Shown here piece by piece: positions 27,096 to 36,502 of a stretch of DNA of 64,000 nt. Within the stretch, counting starts at the first letter, position 1. Each line of letters opens with the position of its first letter. Below the pieces are notes generated by a model. That model made no database searches and was not told the origin of the DNA. It saw nothing but the letters and a program-made list of their open reading frames with translations. The stretch is from Lachnospiraceae bacterium (GTDB lineage: Bacteria; Bacillota; Clostridia; Lachnospirales; Lachnospiraceae), in assembly GCA_017408735.1 (NCBI GenBank), contig JAFQUB010000027.1, forward strand, positions 1 to 64,000. Reading direction: 5' to 3'. Both the position numbers and the translations under genes were made by a program.

Positions 27096-27149
27096 AAAAT
27101 TCGAGTTTTTGGGCTTAATATCAACTTGCGGAAAAAGGAGGATATACTT

Positions 27150-28883
27150 ATGTTAGGAGCGTCGGCGAAGGAAAACAGAAAATATGACATTCTGATACCA
27201 ATGGTTGCCTTTGTTTCGATGGTAATATTTAAAATTATATTTGTTATTGGAAACAGAACCATACCCACTTTGGCAGATGAATTTATATACATTGAGTATG
27301 CGAGACAATTAGCTGAGAATGGTTTTTATTCAGGAGTGCACTACCCATTAATGTATCCGTTGTTACTATCACCGGCATTTTTATTCGGGGATAACTTTTA
27401 TATTGTAATGAAAATTATTAATGTATTGTGGTCTTCTATGGCTCCTGTACTTGTATATTTTATTGCAAGAAAATTTGTTGGATATAAAGAAAGTGCGATA
27501 TGTACTGCCTTTTGTATGGTCTTACCTTTTCAATACACATTTCCTATGATGATGCTTAGTGAAAATGTATATTATCCCCTATTGTTGTTGGCGGTTTTAA
27601 TATTGGTGTCTGATATAAAGAATGAGTGGCTGGAAGTAATCGGATTGGGTGTATTGCTTGGAATTATGTTTATGACACGCCACGTAACCTTGGTTATGCT
27701 TCCGGTTTTTTGGATGGCATGGGTATTAAAGAAATTCAGCCAAAAAGCAAAATTTAGTACGATTTTAACCCAGGGAATGGCGCTGGTACTTTCCTGTCTG
27801 GTTGCCTATATGCCATGGTTTATAATGCAGTTGCGTAATGGATACAGAGTGAAAGTGATTATAGGATTTTCCATTGCCTCTAAAACAAATCCGGAACAGC
27901 TCACGGCAGACAGGCTTTTGATGGTTGCATTATTCTATTTATGTTATCTGGCCGTGATTCTTGCACCGGTACTTGGGATTATGATAAAATCCCTTTTTGC
28001 CATAGAGTGGAAGAAACCATGGAGCCAATATAACAGACTGTTTTTTTTAATATGGGGACTTTTGGGAATAAACTTCGTAGCAGTGGTAAGACATTCCTGG
28101 AGGGCAAATTATAATTACCCTGTTTTTGAGCGAATAAAAGGAAGATATGTTTTGTATTTTCCGATTTTATTTGCAATTCTTGCGATAGTTGCATTGTACA
28201 ACAGGCGTGTTGTTATTAAAAATAAGGTAATTAATATTCTGGTTACTTATCTTCTACCTTGTGCTGCGGTGATTGTTTCCTATGGGATTGTAGCAAAAGG
28301 CTGGTTTTTTAATCTGAATCCTACTGAATTTCTGGGAAGTATTCAAGCCATTGATGGAATACGGGCAGTTCAGGCAGGGTATAAATATGTGGCAGTAGCA
28401 TTGATATTTTCCATCGTAGCCCAGGCTGTTTATGATTTTGGAATTTTAAAATCGGGAAATTTAAAATCTACAATTATGATAGTTGGAGCGTGTCTGATAG
28501 TGGCAGAAAGTGCAGGTACAACTGATGGGTGGAAACATATCAAGGAATTGCAGGCGAATGAAGATAATGGAACTGTGCTTTATGGAACCCGGCTTGTAGA
28601 AACACTTGAAAAGATGCCATATGACACTGCAGGAAAGTATTATGTCTATTCAGACAATTTAGTAAATTTTAATTTCTTAAAACGCCTGATACGTTTTGAA
28701 AACAAGAACGATGTAATTTTTTCTAACAAGGTTAAGAGTATGGAGGGCGAGAACATTTATGTCTATACAAAAGAGCCCGAAAAGTATATAGATTACTTTA
28801 TTGAAAATATTGCAGGATTTGAGTATCAGCAAGAAAAATATTATTTGCTTTACATCAAGGCAGAAGGAATAAAAGAAAAATAG
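27150..28883 (+). CDS. GT39/ArnT-like membrane glycosyltransferase, tandem copy 1
   Basis: 577 residues with about twelve hydrophobic helices and a C-terminal soluble tail (about 490-577). The first outer loop contains TLADEFIYIEYARQL, the acidic motif expected in GT-C enzymes of the PMT/ArnT group, followed by HYPLMYPLLLSP. These enzymes take a sugar from a polyprenyl phosphate carrier on the outer face. Start chosen at 27150 because AAAGGAGG lies 7 bases upstream and because the resulting length equals that of the tandem paralogue. It has its own promoter. Confidence 0.85.
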   Translation: MLGASAKENRKYDILIPMVAFVSMVIFKIIFVIGNRTIPTLADEFIYIEYARQLAENGFYSGVHYPLMYPLLLSPAFLFGDNFYIVMKIINVLWSSMAPVLVYFIARKFVGYKESAICTAFCMVLPFQYTFPMMMLSENVYYPLLLLAVLILVSDIKNEWLEVIGLGVLLGIMFMTRHVTLVMLPVFWMAWVLKKFSQKAKFSTILTQGMALVLSCLVAYMPWFIMQLRNGYRVKVIIGFSIASKTNPEQLTADRLLMVALFYLCYLAVILAPVLGIMIKSLFAIEWKKPWSQYNRLFFLIWGLLGINFVAVVRHSWRANYNYPVFERIKGRYVLYFPILFAILAIVALYNRRVVIKNKVINILVTYLLPCAAVIVSYGIVAKGWFFNLNPTEFLGSIQAIDGIRAVQAGYKYVAVALIFSIVAQAVYDFGILKSGNLKSTIMIVGACLIVAESAGTTDGWKHIKELQANEDNGTVLYGTRLVETLEKMPYDTAGKYYVYSDNLVNFNFLKRLIRFENKNDVIFSNKVKSMEGENIYVYTKEPEKYIDYFIENIAGFEYQQEKYYLLYIKAEGIKEK

Positions 28884-28899
28884 ATATTATGAATTGATA

Positions 28900-28950
28900 A
28901 AGACGGCAATACCATATCTTTGTAGAGCGGTGTTTGCCGTCTTCTTATTT
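28900..28950 (+). terminator. Intra-operon hairpin, terminator-like
   Basis: Arms AAGACGGCAA (28900-28909) and TTGCCGTCTT (28934-28943) pair perfectly, extended inward by ACC/GGT, followed by CTTATTT. It separates the two tandem GT-C genes. The U tail is only moderate, so it may be an attenuator or an RNA-stability element and not a complete stop. Confidence 0.6.
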
Positions 28951-28989
28951 ATAGTCTTGTTTGGGGTGAATTTTTTAAGAAAATACATA

Positions 28990-29018
28990 TTGTTTAAGTT
29001 AGAAAAATGGATTATAAT
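28990..29018 (+). promoter_or_regulatory. Internal sigma-A promoter, duplicated unit copy 2
   Basis: TTGTTT (28990-28995), 17-bp spacer, perfect TATAAT (29013-29018). The TGGATTATAATAA block is the same as in copy 1. It lies directly after the intra-operon hairpin and would restart transcription for the second copy. Confidence 0.68.
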
Positions 29019-29075
29019 AAGGGTTGAGTTTTTTGAGGCTGTATGTCAGCTTGCCAAAATAAGGAGGACATATCT

Positions 29076-30809
29076 TTGATAGAAACAACAGAAAGGGATA
29101 ATAAAAAGTATGATATTTTAATACCAGCAGCAGCGTATGTTGTAATGGTTGTGTTTAAAATACTGTTTGTGATTGGAAACAGAACGGTACCGAATCTTTC
29201 GGACGAATTTACCTATATAGAGTTTGCAAGGCAATTGGCGGAGAATGGTTCTTATTCTTCCGTACAGTATCCGTTGTTTTACCCGTTGCTTTTGACACCA
29301 GCGTTTTTGTTTGGAGATAATTTTTATATCGCAATGAAAATCATCAATGTATTGTGGTCTTCTTTGATTTCCATGCTGGTTTACTTTATAGCAAGAAAAT
29401 TTGTAGGATGTAAGGAAAGTGCAATATGTACAGTGTTTTCCATGGTGTTGCCGTTCCAGTATACATTTCCTATGATTATGTTAAGCGAAAATGTATATTA
29501 TCCACTATTTCTATTGGCTGTTCTGATATTGATATCAGATATCAAAAATGAATGGTTGGAAGTTATCGGATTTGGTGTACTACTTGGAATTATGTTTATG
29601 ACACGCCATGTAACATTGGTCATGCTTCCAGTGTTTGGCATGGCATGGGTGTTAAAGAAGTTTAGCCAGAAAACAAAATTCAGAACCATTTTTATTCAGG
29701 GATGTGCCATGGTGCTTTCTTGTTTGGTTGCTTATATGCCCTGGTTTGTCATGCAGTTTCGGAATGGTTACAGAGTGAAGGTGATTATTGGATTTTCCAT
29801 TGCATCTAAGACAAATCCGGAACAGCTTACCACGGACAGGCTTGTGATGGTTGCTATATTTTATTTGTGCTTTTTGGCGGTTATTCTTGCACCGGTACTT
29901 GGCATTATGTTAAAGTCCTTTTTTGCCATTGAGTGGAAAAATTTATGTAGTAGATATAACAGGCTCTGGTTTTTAGTATGGGGACTTTTGGCAATTAATT
30001 TTGTGGCAGTGGTAAGACATTCTTGGAGAGCAAATTATAACTATCCGGTGTTTGAGCGAATTAAAGGAAGATATTTGTTATATTTCCCGATGTTATTTGC
30101 CGTTTTGGCAGTGATTACTTTGTATCACCGACGTGTTGTGATTAAAAATAAAGTAGTGAATATTTTGCTCACCTATATAATGCCTTGTATTGCGGTGATT
30201 GTTTCCTATGGAATTGTGGCTAAGGGCTGGTTTTTCAATTTAGATGCGGCTACATTCTTGGGAAGCATTGAAGCTATTGACGGAATCAGGGCAGTGGAGG
30301 CAGGATATAAATATGTAGTGATTGCACTTTTGTTCTCCATGATAGCACAGGCAATCTATGATTTTGTGGACGTACCGCTGGGAAAATTAAAATATGGAAT
30401 GTTAATGGTAGGCGTTTGCATTGTAATTGCAGAGAGTGCAGGAGCAACCGATGGATGGAGAGCGATTCAAGAAGTGAAGGAAGAAGAAGATAGTGGAGTT
30501 GTCCTTTGCGGAACAAAGCTGGTAGAAGCATTTGAACAAATGCCTTATGATGAGAATGGAATCTATTATGTGTATGCAGATGCACCAAATTTATACCGTT
30601 TTCTGAATCAATATACAAGATATGAAACGAACGGCAAGGTGGTATTTTCGAAGAAATCAGACAGTATGCGAGGGGAAAATGTGTATGTATACACCAAACA
30701 ACCTGAAAAGTATGTGGATTACTTTATTGAAAATATTGCACAGTTTGAATTTAAAGAAGAAAATTATTATTTGCTTTATATTAAAGCAGAGGGAATAGAA
30801 AAGAATTAA
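29076..30809 (+). CDS. GT39/ArnT-like membrane glycosyltransferase, tandem copy 2
   Basis: 577 residues starting at a TTG codon that sits 8 bases after a perfect AAGGAGG; this aligns exactly with the ATG of copy 1, whereas an upstream ATG at 29043 has no site. The fold is the same: NLSDEFTYIEFARQL in the first outer loop, about twelve helices, soluble C-terminal tail. Long blocks such as YRVKVIIGFSIASKTNPEQL are identical to copy 1, while the C-terminal tail (about 480-560) has diverged most. This suggests the tail sets acceptor or donor choice (inference). Confidence 0.85.
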   Translation: MIETTERDNKKYDILIPAAAYVVMVVFKILFVIGNRTVPNLSDEFTYIEFARQLAENGSYSSVQYPLFYPLLLTPAFLFGDNFYIAMKIINVLWSSLISMLVYFIARKFVGCKESAICTVFSMVLPFQYTFPMIMLSENVYYPLFLLAVLILISDIKNEWLEVIGFGVLLGIMFMTRHVTLVMLPVFGMAWVLKKFSQKTKFRTIFIQGCAMVLSCLVAYMPWFVMQFRNGYRVKVIIGFSIASKTNPEQLTTDRLVMVAIFYLCFLAVILAPVLGIMLKSFFAIEWKNLCSRYNRLWFLVWGLLAINFVAVVRHSWRANYNYPVFERIKGRYLLYFPMLFAVLAVITLYHRRVVIKNKVVNILLTYIMPCIAVIVSYGIVAKGWFFNLDAATFLGSIEAIDGIRAVEAGYKYVVIALLFSMIAQAIYDFVDVPLGKLKYGMLMVGVCIVIAESAGATDGWRAIQEVKEEEDSGVVLCGTKLVEAFEQMPYDENGIYYVYADAPNLYRFLNQYTRYETNGKVVFSKKSDSMRGENVYVYTKQPEKYVDYFIENIAQFEFKEENYYLLYIKAEGIEKN

Positions 30810-30836
30810 AACATGAAAAAACAGGAGGATAAGAAA

Positions 30837-32057
30837 ATGTTAAATGGTAAGGAATACAAAATTGCAGTAGCAGGTACAGGGTATGTTGGGCTTTCCAACG
30901 CTATTTTATTGGCACAGAACAATCAGGTGTATGCGGTAGATATTGTACCGGAAAAGGTTGATTTGATTAATAACAAAAAATCTCCAATTGTAGATAAAGA
31001 GATTGAAGAATATTTAGCGACCAAGGAATTAAATCTTACAGCTACTGTAAGTGCAGAAGAAGCATACAAGGACGCTGATTTTGTTATTATCTCAACACCA
31101 ACCAACTATGACCCACAGAAGAACTACTTTGATACATCTTCTGTAGAAGCTGTCATTGAACTGGTAAAAGACATCAACCCAAATGCGATTATGGTAATTA
31201 AGTCTACCATTCCGGTAGGATATACAACTTCCATACGTGAAAAATACCAGTGCGAAAACATTATCTTCTCACCGGAATTTTTAAGAGAAGGTCGTGCGTT
31301 GTATGATAATTTATATCCAAGCAGAATTATTGTAGGAGCTCCAACAGACGATGAAAGACTTTGTGAAGCAGCTAAGACTTTTGCGGCTCTGTTAGCACAG
31401 GGTGCTGTTAAGGAAGATATTCCAATGCTGTTTACAGATTTAACAGAAGCAGAAGCAGTAAAATTATTTGCAAATACTTATCTTGCTCTCCGTGTATCCT
31501 TCTTCAACGAATTGGATACTTACGCAGAAGTAAGAGGCTTAAATACAAAACAGATTATCGAAGGAATCGGTTTAGACCCTCGTATCGGGGAACATTACAA
31601 CAACCCATCTTTCGGATACGGCGGTTACTGCTTACCAAAGGATACAAAACAGTTACTTGCAAATTATAACGATGTACCAAATGAAATTATCAGAGCGATT
31701 GTGGATGCCAATACAACAAGAAAAGACTTTGTGGCAGAACAGATTTTAGCACATGCAGGTTTCCCACAGAAGAAGGATGCTGTGGTTGGTATTTACCGTT
31801 TAACTATGAAAGCAAATTCTGATAACTTCCGTCAGTCCTCTATTCAGGGCGTAATGAAGCGTATCAAGGCAAAAGGTGTAGAAGTTGTAATTTACGAACC
31901 AACTTTAAAAGAAGACACCTTCTTCAATAGTAAAGTAGTTTCTTCTATGGAAGAATTTAAGAAAATGAGCGATGTAATCGTTGCAAACCGTTACAGCGAA
32001 GATTTAGAAGATGTATTAGAAAAAGTATATACAAGAGATTTATATTTTAGAGATTAA
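30837..32057 (+). CDS. ugd: UDP-glucose 6-dehydrogenase
   Basis: 406 residues. N-terminal NAD fold with [16 protein letters not shown] loop, central [15 protein letters not shown] and catalytic Cys265 in [10 protein letters not shown], then a C-terminal UDP-binding domain. Oxidises UDP-glucose to UDP-glucuronate with two NAD, in the cytosol. The ATG at 30837 is chosen because AGGAGG lies 8 bases upstream; an earlier in-frame ATG at 30813 has no site. UDP-GlcNAc or UDP-ManNAc dehydrogenases are related but the motif set and length fit Ugd best. It supports a uronic acid in the glycan. Confidence 0.9.
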   Translation: MLNGKEYKIAVAGTGYVGLSNAILLAQNNQVYAVDIVPEKVDLINNKKSPIVDKEIEEYLATKELNLTATVSAEEAYKDADFVIISTPTNYDPQKNYFDTSSVEAVIELVKDINPNAIMVIKSTIPVGYTTSIREKYQCENIIFSPEFLREGRALYDNLYPSRIIVGAPTDDERLCEAAKTFAALLAQGAVKEDIPMLFTDLTEAEAVKLFANTYLALRVSFFNELDTYAEVRGLNTKQIIEGIGLDPRIGEHYNNPSFGYGGYCLPKDTKQLLANYNDVPNEIIRAIVDANTTRKDFVAEQILAHAGFPQKKDAVVGIYRLTMKANSDNFRQSSIQGVMKRIKAKGVEVVIYEPTLKEDTFFNSKVVSSMEEFKKMSDVIVANRYSEDLEDVLEKVYTRDLYFRD

Positions 32058-32072
32058 TTTGAGGTGACAAAC

Positions 32073-33200
32073 GTGAGCCAAAATATAAAAGTATCGGTAA
32101 TCATGCCTGTATATAATGTGGAGAGCTGTCTGTCAGAGTGTCTTGACACTTTGATGGATCAGTCCTTAAAGGAAATTGAAATCATCTGTGTGGACGACGG
32201 TTCCACAGATGGTTCTCTTGCAATTTTAGAGGAAAAGGCAAAAAGAGATAAAAGAATACAGGTGATTCGTCAGGAAAATTCAGGGGCTGCGGTAGCAAGA
32301 AACCTTGGATTTACTTATGCAACCGGAGAATATGTGCTGTTTCTGGATTCGGACGATTTCTTCCATAAGGATATGTTAAAAAAGTCTTATGAATGTGCAA
32401 AACAACAGCAGACAGACATTGTAATCTTCCGTTGCAGGGAGTTTGATACCCTGAAGCAGAATTACAATCCGATGGAATATTCCATCAAAAAAGAAGAATT
32501 GCCGGACAAAAATCCGTTTACCTATCATGACATACCGGATTATATTTTTACCTTTGCGGTAGGCTGGGCGTGGGATAAGCTGTATAAGCGACAGTTCATT
32601 GCAGACACAGGACTGAAATTTCAGGAGCTTAGAACCTCCAACGACTTGTATTTTGTATTTTCCAGTTTAGTAAAGGCAAACGGAATTTATATTTTGGATG
32701 AGCATCTGATTTACCATCGGGTAAACAGACACACTTCCCTTTCCGTAACCAGAGAAAAATCATGGGATTGCTTCTATAAGGCTCTTACCGCATTGAAAAA
32801 TGAATTGGTGAGCATGGGCGTATATGAAGAAGTGGAACGTGGATTTTTAAACTGGGTAGTGCATTTTGCATTCTGGAATCTGGACACCATCACCGGAAAA
32901 GCATACAAAAATGTGTATATGCTGATGAAGGAAACACTGTTCATTGAATTAGGGATGGACAAGAAGCCGGAGGAATTTTACTTAAAGCATCGCTATTATG
33001 AAAGAATGCATGAAGTGCTGGAAACGGATTTTGAGGACTTTTTGTTAGTTCATATGCTGGAATACCGTGCAAAGATGAAGGAATTAAAGGAAGTCAAAGA
33101 AGAATTAAACTGGGTGAGAACTTCCACAACGTTCCGCGTAGGAAAGAAAATTATGACAATACCAATCAAGCTTAAAAAGATGATAAAAGGAGAAAGATAA
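32073..33200 (+). CDS. Family 2 glycosyltransferase
   Basis: 375 residues from a GTG codon with GAGGTGA 8 bases upstream; an in-frame GTG at 32064 lies inside that site. Motifs: VIMPVYNVESC (9-19), VDDGSTDGS (40-48), LDSDD (91-95). The C-terminus ends in a basic segment preceded by TSTTFRVGKKI, a tail shared with the next two glycosyltransferases. The stop overlaps the next ATG by one base (TAATG), so translation is coupled. Confidence 0.9.
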   Translation: MSQNIKVSVIMPVYNVESCLSECLDTLMDQSLKEIEIICVDDGSTDGSLAILEEKAKRDKRIQVIRQENSGAAVARNLGFTYATGEYVLFLDSDDFFHKDMLKKSYECAKQQQTDIVIFRCREFDTLKQNYNPMEYSIKKEELPDKNPFTYHDIPDYIFTFAVGWAWDKLYKRQFIADTGLKFQELRTSNDLYFVFSSLVKANGIYILDEHLIYHRVNRHTSLSVTREKSWDCFYKALTALKNELVSMGVYEEVERGFLNWVVHFAFWNLDTITGKAYKNVYMLMKETLFIELGMDKKPEEFYLKHRYYERMHEVLETDFEDFLLVHMLEYRAKMKELKEVKEELNWVRTSTTFRVGKKIMTIPIKLKKMIKGER

Positions 33201-34306
33201 TGCCGAAAGTATCCATATTAGTACCAACTTATAATGTATCTCAGTATTTAGATGAATGTATGCAGAGTCTGATTCGCCAGACATTAAAGGATATTGAAAT
33301 TATTTGCATTAATGATGGTTCTACAGACAATTCTTTAGAAATTTTGAAAGGTTATGCTGCGAAAGACAGCAGAATTAAAATTATCGATAAAGAAAACGGT
33401 GGCTATGGAATTGCCATGAATATGGGCTTAGAGCAGGCAACCGGAGAATATGTGGGAATTTTAGAGCCGGATGATTATGTAAAGTTAAATATGTATGAAA
33501 CCTTATATAATATTGCAAAAAAGGAAGATTTGGACTTTATCAAAGCAGATTTTTACCGTTTCGTTCACAACGAAAACGGCAAGTTGATTCTTCATTATCA
33601 TCAGTTATCACAGGATTTGAACCTATATAACAGAGTAATCAACCCATATGAAGAACCACAGGTATTCCGTCTGATTATGAATACATGGAGCGGTATTTAC
33701 AAGAGAAGCTTTTTGTTGGAAAACAATATCAAACACCACGAAACACCGGGAGCATCCTTTCAGGATAATGGTTTCTGGTTTAAGACCTTTTGTTATGCAA
33801 AGAGAACTTATTTTGTAAATAAACCATTTTATTTAAACAGACGTGATAATCCGAATTCTTCCGTACACAACAAAGAAAAGGTATTCTGTATGAACGATGA
33901 ATACGCTTACATTCATAAATTTATGGAAGACAATCCAAAGTTTTTAGAACGTTTTATGGATCAGTATTCTTTCAGAAGATACCATAATTACATTAATTCT
34001 TACCATCGTGTAGGTGAAGAATATAAGGATATGTATTTGGAACGCTTCCAGCAGGAATTTAAGGAAGCTTTTGAAGCAGGCGAATTACGTCAGGAAAACT
34101 TCACAGAATATGAATGGGAAGGGATTCAGGTACTGTTAGAAAATGCATTGGCATTTAAGTATTTTATGAAATATGATGAAAAGAGAGAGCAGTATAACCG
34201 TATAAAAGCAAAGTATGAAGATATTGCGGGGTCTACTTCCTTTAAGCTTGGTAAAAGCATTATGGCAATTCCGTGTAAAATCAAGGATGCGATAAAGACA
34301 AAGTAA
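33200..34306 (+). CDS. Family 2 glycosyltransferase
   Basis: 368 residues. ILVPTYNVSQYL (6-17), INDGSTDNS (37-45), and EPDDY (89-93) where most neighbours have DSDD; Glu-Pro-Asp-Asp is a known variant in GT2 enzymes with active fold. Tail GSTSFKLGKSIMAIP near the C-terminus matches its neighbours. It starts on the stop codon of the previous gene and is probably part of a three-gene set adding consecutive sugars. Confidence 0.9.
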   Translation: MPKVSILVPTYNVSQYLDECMQSLIRQTLKDIEIICINDGSTDNSLEILKGYAAKDSRIKIIDKENGGYGIAMNMGLEQATGEYVGILEPDDYVKLNMYETLYNIAKKEDLDFIKADFYRFVHNENGKLILHYHQLSQDLNLYNRVINPYEEPQVFRLIMNTWSGIYKRSFLLENNIKHHETPGASFQDNGFWFKTFCYAKRTYFVNKPFYLNRRDNPNSSVHNKEKVFCMNDEYAYIHKFMEDNPKFLERFMDQYSFRRYHNYINSYHRVGEEYKDMYLERFQQEFKEAFEAGELRQENFTEYEWEGIQVLLENALAFKYFMKYDEKREQYNRIKAKYEDIAGSTSFKLGKSIMAIPCKIKDAIKTK

Positions 34307-34334
34307 GTGTTGTGAGTAAAAGCGAGGTTATAAA

Positions 34335-36470
34335 ATGAATCAGATAAAGGTTTCGATTATTATACCTATTTATAATGTAGAAGAATATCTGGAGGAATGT
34401 CTTGTCTCTGCGGTGAATCAGACATTGAAGGAAATTGAAATTATATGTGTCAATGATGGAACGCCGGATAATTCTATGAGTATTGTGAATAGGTATGCAA
34501 AAGATGATTCGCGAATTGTTATTGTAGAAAAAGAAAACGGGGGACTTTCCTCAGCCAGAAATGCCGGAATTGCAGTGGCTAAAGGAGAATATGTATATTT
34601 TCTGGACAGTGATGACTATATTTTAGAACAGACCATGGAAGTTCTGTATGAAGAAGCAAGTAAATATGAGCTGGATAACATTTACTTTGATGCAGAGTCT
34701 TTCTTTGAAACGGAGGATTTGAAGGAAGAAATGGCTGTTTACGTGGATTATTATGTGAGAAAAGCAGACTATTCGCAGGTAGTGTCTGGAGTGGAGATGT
34801 TAAAGAAGATGGATGAAAATAATGAGTTTCGTCCATCAGCATGCCTGCAGATGGTAAAAAGAGAATTTCTCCTAAAGCACAATATTCAGTTTTATCCGGG
34901 AATCATTCATGAAGATAACCTGTTTTCTTTAGAATGTATCTTAGAAGAAGAAAGAGTAAAGCATATTCCGGAAAAATTTTATATGCGTCGTATCAGAGAA
35001 GAATCCATTATGACTGCCACAAAAGAATTTAGAAGTTCTTTTGGGTATTATATGTGCTTAGAGGGTATTTTGGACCGATTGAAGGGGAAGGAATATCCAA
35101 CGGAACTAAAGGAAGCAATTACCAACAGATTGTGTAATATTCAGTCTAATGCACTAAATAAAATTATGGAAATTCCAGAAGAGGAAATGGAAGAATTTAT
35201 AAAAGAACTTCCGGTTCGCAGTCAGGCAATGTATAAGATGTTGATAAAACGTATGGCAGAAGAACGTCAGCGTGGTAACAGAGAATACGAATGGAAAATG
35301 CGTTGCGAAAAGCGAATAGAAAGAATGTATTATAACAATGATGGATTAAAAGGCAAAATAAAGGATAAGGAAAGAGAAATCGCAGAATTAAAGAATTCTT
35401 CTACCTACAAGGTTGGAAAAACATTGCTGGCAGCACCGACAGCGGTAAGTCGGATTCGGTATAATGCAAAAACCCGTGGAAAAAAATATGTTTTATGGTC
35501 TTTGAAAAATAAATTTAATAAGAATGATATTTTAGTAAGCATTATTATACCGGTATATAATGCAAGCCAGTATTTAAGAGCCTGTTTAGAAACTATTGAA
35601 AAACAGACCTTAAAGAATATAGAAGTGATTTGCGTTAATGATGGTTCGGAAGATACTTCTTTAGAGATATTAAAGGAGTTTGCACAAAAAGATTCCAGAT
35701 TTAAAGTGATAGATAAAGAGAATACCGGTGCAGGTGACTGTAGAAATATCGGCTTGAAAGAAGCGAAGGGTGAATATGTGTTGTTTTTGGATGCAGATGA
35801 TAAGTTTAGTTTCGAACTTTGCGATAAGGCTTATTTCAGAGCAAAAACAGACAAAGCAGACATTTGCTTTTTTGGTGCAGTAAGATTTAATATGCAGACC
35901 AAGAAAAATGAGCCGATGAACTGGGTACTTCGAAAAGAGTTGTTACCACAGACAAAACCATTCCGAAAAGAAGCACTGGGAAACAGGTTTTTCCAGATGA
36001 CTTCTGGATGTCCTTGGTCAAAAATGTTCCGTAGAGAATTTATTTTAAAACATCAGTTAGAATTTCAGAATTTGCAAAATGCAAATGATTTGTATTTTGT
36101 AAGAACGGCGATGGCGTTGGCAGAAAACATGACTTATGTAGACGAAGAATTGGTTACATATCGTTATGCAGCCGGTGCCAATACCCAGTCAACAAAACAC
36201 AAAGCACCACTGGAATTTTATAAAGCTTATAAGGCATTAAAGGATAAACTGGTGAAAGAAAAAGTGTATGATTCTTTAGAACAGAGCTTTGTAAATCTTG
36301 CTTTTGATGATTGTATGTTTAATGTCAGAACCACACAAACAGATGAAGCCAAACTGCTGATTAAGAGGACTTTACGTAAAGAAGGTTTTGCTTATTTGGG
36401 AATTGAAGATAAGAAGGAAGATTATTTTTATAATAAATCGGCTTACAAAGAATACTTAGAGGTAAAGTAA
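34335..36470 (+). CDS. Two-domain family 2 glycosyltransferase
   Basis: 711 residues with two complete GT2 domains. Domain 1 (about 5-330): IIIPIYNVEEYL, VNDGTPDNS, LDSDDY at 90-95. A charged helical linker (about 330-395) contains SSTYKVGKTL, the same tail motif that ends the two preceding single-domain enzymes. Domain 2 (about 400-711): IIIPVYNASQYL, VNDGSEDTS, LDADD near 486. This looks like a fusion of two former single-domain enzymes, giving alternate or sequential transfer of two sugars. Confidence 0.9.
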   Translation: MNQIKVSIIIPIYNVEEYLEECLVSAVNQTLKEIEIICVNDGTPDNSMSIVNRYAKDDSRIVIVEKENGGLSSARNAGIAVAKGEYVYFLDSDDYILEQTMEVLYEEASKYELDNIYFDAESFFETEDLKEEMAVYVDYYVRKADYSQVVSGVEMLKKMDENNEFRPSACLQMVKREFLLKHNIQFYPGIIHEDNLFSLECILEEERVKHIPEKFYMRRIREESIMTATKEFRSSFGYYMCLEGILDRLKGKEYPTELKEAITNRLCNIQSNALNKIMEIPEEEMEEFIKELPVRSQAMYKMLIKRMAEERQRGNREYEWKMRCEKRIERMYYNNDGLKGKIKDKEREIAELKNSSTYKVGKTLLAAPTAVSRIRYNAKTRGKKYVLWSLKNKFNKNDILVSIIIPVYNASQYLRACLETIEKQTLKNIEVICVNDGSEDTSLEILKEFAQKDSRFKVIDKENTGAGDCRNIGLKEAKGEYVLFLDADDKFSFELCDKAYFRAKTDKADICFFGAVRFNMQTKKNEPMNWVLRKELLPQTKPFRKEALGNRFFQMTSGCPWSKMFRREFILKHQLEFQNLQNANDLYFVRTAMALAENMTYVDEELVTYRYAAGANTQSTKHKAPLEFYKAYKALKDKLVKEKVYDSLEQSFVNLAFDDCMFNVRTTQTDEAKLLIKRTLRKEGFAYLGIEDKKEDYFYNKSAYKEYLEVK

Positions 36471-36502
36471 TATATATGTACAAATAAAGGGAGAAAAATG
36501 AA

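Larger units (their letters stand above)
27067..28883 (+). repeat. Tandem duplicated promoter-plus-gene unit, copy 1
   Basis: The promoter, leader and 577-codon gene here are repeated at 28990-30809. The shared block ATGGATTATAATAA in the promoter, the AAGGAGGA site and the coding regions line up at matching offsets. Confidence 0.8.
28990..30809 (+). repeat. Tandem duplicated promoter-plus-gene unit, copy 2
   Basis: Second copy of the unit at 27067-28883. The hairpin at 28900-28943 lies between the copies and has no counterpart before copy 1. Confidence 0.8.

Noticed and set aside
28894-29079. Open frame of 61 codons between the tandem GT-C genes
   Set aside because: It covers the hairpin and promoter of the second copy and has no ribosome site.
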